DNA of 6,813 nt, from positions 1 through 6,813 of the forward strand of contig JALXCG010000267.1 of NCBI GenBank assembly GCA_026991065.1, written 5' to 3'. Every line of letters starts with the position of its first letter. Position 1 is the first letter of the stretch. Shown here in pieces: positions 4,609 to 6,813 of this stretch. Source of the stretch: JALXCG01 sp026991065 [NCBI: Gemmatimonadota bacterium]. Its GTDB lineage: Bacteria; GCA-2686955. A program made the position numbers and the translations under genes. Under the pieces are notes generated by a model, which saw only the letters and a program-made list of their open reading frames with translations, had not been told where the DNA came from and did no database searches.

Positions 4609-6813
4609 TCAACGAACAATGACCTGCACGGCCGGGTCGGTTCGCAGGTAGCGCTTGGCCGCGCGATTGACAGCTGCGGCCGAGATCGTCTCCAGAGAAT
4701 GCATCTCTGCCTGGCTCTGTTCATAGGAGCCGTGGAGCGCTTCTGATGTGCCGAGGCGAAATGCCTGCCCCATGCTTGACAGGAGGCGCATGCGCATGCG
4801 CCCCAGCAGCGCCCGTCGCGCAGTCTCGACCTCCTCTTCGGTCGCACCCTCTGAACTCGTTGCTTCGATAATGGAGCTGACGCCCTTGGCAAATTCGTCG
4901 AGGTTGTGTGGCCGGGTTCCGCCGCTGGCGGAGATCCAGGCACGCTCTCCCAGGATCTGCACCGAGGCGCCGAGAGAGTAGGCAAGGCCGCGTTTTTCTC
5001 GCAGGTCGTCTGCCAGGCGGGTGGAGAGCACGCTGACCGCGAGACGCAAAGCTGCAGTGTCCTCGGGGTCGATCTCGGTCACATAGCCGAAACGGAAATA
5101 GGCCTGCTCCTTGCCGAGATCCCTTTCGATGCGCTGGGGTTCCCGCGTCACGGGAAGACCTGGCCAAGTGCGCTGCGCCGGCGGGGTGTTGCTGGTTGGG
5201 AGGGAACGGGAGAGCGCCGCGGCGACCGAATCAGCCGGCCAGCTGGAAACCACCGAGATCACCACATTGGACGGAGAGAATGCCTCCGACCAGATCTTCT
5301 CCAGGGCCTCTGCCGTCAATTCCGCATTGGACTCCGGATTGGCTGGCAGTGCGGTCCCGCGGGTGAGTGGGTGATCCTCTCCGATCACCGCGGCATTGAA
5401 GAGCTTCGCGGAGAGGGCCCGGGCGGAAACGGCTTGCCGCGCTGAGGTTGCCGCCGCCTGTTGCTGAACGCGGGCGAGAGCTGGCTCGGTGGGGCGGTAC
5501 GCACTCAGGCGACGGTCGAGCAGGTTGAGCGCCGTCAATCCGTAGCGGGGGAGGCACTCAAGACGCAAATAGGAGTAGCGGGGAGAGTTATAGTAGTCAT
5601 CGTAAGGGATCATTGGGGAGTCGAACGCCTTGAGACTGCCCCCCAAGCCACGCAGCGCCTGTTTGAACTGCTGCCCAGCGGAGTCGGCTCCATCTCCGGC
5701 AATCAGGCGATGGATCAGGTCGATCCAGCCCTGGTGCCGGGCGCCTTCGATCAAGGCTCGATCGCGCATCAGGTAGTGAGCCGCAAAGAGCTTGGCGTAG
5801 GGGTTGGTGCGCACAATCAGCGTGGCCCCGTTGGAGAGTACGCGGCGCTGAGTCTGAATCTCCGCCACGGTGGACTCCTCGCCACCGGTTCCGGACTCCT
5901 GTGCGGCCAGGAAGACCGTGGTCAGCATGGGGCCCGAGATCAATTCACGCGCTGCGCGCGCGACCGCTGTTGGCTGGAGCCGCGCCAACTTCGCGACCTC
6001 TGTCTGCACCTGGTCGGGGTCGCTGAGGGCGAACTGCTCGGCGCGCATCATGCCGTAGTAGTGAGGCTTTTCCAGGAGCCCGGCAGCTTCCGCCTCCGCT
6101 TCTCTGGCGACTGCCTGGAGCGCTTCTGAAGAGAGGGAGTGGCTCAAATCCGTGGCCCATGCATGGAGGGCGAGAGTCAGCGCCTCAACCACGGGTGCGG
6201 CGTCGGTTGCCGGTGGAAGTTCCGCCTCAATGATCAAGCGTCCCGCCGGTGGCCAGGGGAGAAGATGCGCGTCAACCGAGAGCGCCGCCGCGGCCGGGCT
6301 GTCCACCAAGCGGGAATCGAGTTCCTGGTTGAGAAGAGTGACCGCGGCCTCGGAAGGAGTAAGCAGCGGATCACCATAGGCTGGTGCGTTGAACGCCAGG
6401 TGAATAGAGGTGCTGGTTCCCTTGCCTTGGCGGACGTAAGATCGGGATTCGGTAAGAGGAAGGGAGAAATCACCTGAATGTGGTGGCAGAGGTTGTGGAG
6501 GCGCGGGCGCCCAGTAGCGCTCCAGGATCGCGGCCAGCGAGTCGGGGTCAAAACCACCGACCACGCTCATAACCATGTTGTTGGGGACGTAGTAACTCTT
6601 GTAATGGCGCCAGATCGTCTCGCGCGGGAGGGTGGCGATGGTGCTGGGGGTGCCCAAGACCGGCAGTGCCACGGAGCTTCCAGGGAAACATTTTTCGTTG
6701 AAGAACGCCTCGCCCGCGGCGGCTGGGTCATCACGCCCCTGGCCGATCTCCTCAATGACAATGCCGCGCTCCTTCTCCAACTTCTTGGGTGGAAGCTGGG
6801 AGTGCAGCAACAT
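4609..6813 (-). CDS. M16 family (insulinase-like) zinc metallopeptidase, 5' end cut by window edge
   Basis: The minus-strand frame is open to the right edge and gives 734 visible residues ending in VIVR. The edge ATG is probably internal, because the visible part starts just before the LEKERGIVIEE segment (12-22) that in M16 enzymes lies about 76 residues after the HxxEH zinc motif. E22 is the likely third zinc ligand by alignment with pitrilysin E169; the HxxEH itself is outside the window. The rest shows the two-half architecture: the first-half C-terminal domain with YYVPNNMVMSVVGGFD (about 74-89), then a second half from about residue 320 (RRVLSNGATLIVR). There, GWIDLIHRLIAGDG near 361 replaces HxxEH, so this half is non-catalytic. 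LREKRGLAYS near 603-612 carries the Arg/Tyr pair typical of M16 substrate binding. These peptidases degrade peptides or small proteins, often in the periplasm; localisation cannot be read here. Confidence 0.93.
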   Translation of the reverse strand: MLLHSQLPPKKLEKERGIVIEEIGQGRDDPAAAGEAFFNEKCFPGSSVALPVLGTPSTIATLPRETIWRHYKSYYVPNNMVMSVVGGFDPDSLAAILERYWAPAPPQPLPPHSGDFSLPLTESRSYVRQGKGTSTSIHLAFNAPAYGDPLLTPSEAAVTLLNQELDSRLVDSPAAAALSVDAHLLPWPPAGRLIIEAELPPATDAAPVVEALTLALHAWATDLSHSLSSEALQAVAREAEAEAAGLLEKPHYYGMMRAEQFALSDPDQVQTEVAKLARLQPTAVARAARELISGPMLTTVFLAAQESGTGGEESTVAEIQTQRRVLSNGATLIVRTNPYAKLFAAHYLMRDRALIEGARHQGWIDLIHRLIAGDGADSAGQQFKQALRGLGGSLKAFDSPMIPYDDYYNSPRYSYLRLECLPRYGLTALNLLDRRLSAYRPTEPALARVQQQAAATSARQAVSARALSAKLFNAAVIGEDHPLTRGTALPANPESNAELTAEALEKIWSEAFSPSNVVISVVSSWPADSVAAALSRSLPTSNTPPAQRTWPGLPVTREPQRIERDLGKEQAYFRFGYVTEIDPEDTAALRLAVSVLSTRLADDLREKRGLAYSLGASVQILGERAWISASGGTRPHNLDEFAKGVSSIIEATSSEGATEEEVETARRALLGRMRMRLLSSMGQAFRLGTSEALHGSYEQSQAEMHSLETISAAAVNRAAKRYLRTDPAVQVIVR

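Noticed and set aside
5461-6129. Plus-strand open frame opposite the M16 gene (also one at 4906-5445)
   Set aside because: Antisense shadows of a long gene with clear M16 motifs.

Overview
The window looks like ordinary chromosome from a high-GC (roughly 60 %), diderm (Gram-negative) bacterium. The support is a beta-barrel outer-membrane porin, a periplasmic LolA-like protein and the lipoprotein signal peptidase LspA. I cannot assign a genus. The porin resembles alginate-export-like porins I associate with proteobacteria, but that is a comparison from memory and not a search result. I see no transposase, phage gene, tRNA, rRNA, CRISPR array or clear sign of horizontal transfer.

Layout from left to right. 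On the minus strand, a left-truncated NAD(P)-dependent epimerase/dehydratase (1-855) lies 87 bp downstream of lspA (943-1428); the two read in the same direction and may be co-transcribed. A 234-bp divergent intergenic region (1429-1662) separates lspA from a plus-strand porin gene (1663-2883). The porin ends at a strong intrinsic terminator (2932-2987). A secreted LolA-fold-like protein follows on the plus strand (3079-4041). A 276-bp gap then carries two mutually exclusive inverted repeats (4102-4149). Next comes a small MerR-type helix-turn-helix protein (4318-4596). It converges, with only 12 bp between the stop codons, on a minus-strand M16 family metallopeptidase (4609-6813) whose N-terminal zinc-binding part lies beyond the right edge.

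The common theme is the cell envelope: LspA matures lipoproteins in the inner membrane, the LolA-like protein probably works in the periplasm on lipoprotein or lipid, and the porin sits in the outer membrane. The M16 peptidase may also act in the envelope, but its signal sequence is not visible. The genes are in at least three transcription units, so any joint role is inference. I found no convincing new system. The points most worth checking are the porin/LolA-like/LspA clustering, the stand-alone HTH protein, and the inverted repeats in the two intergenic regions.
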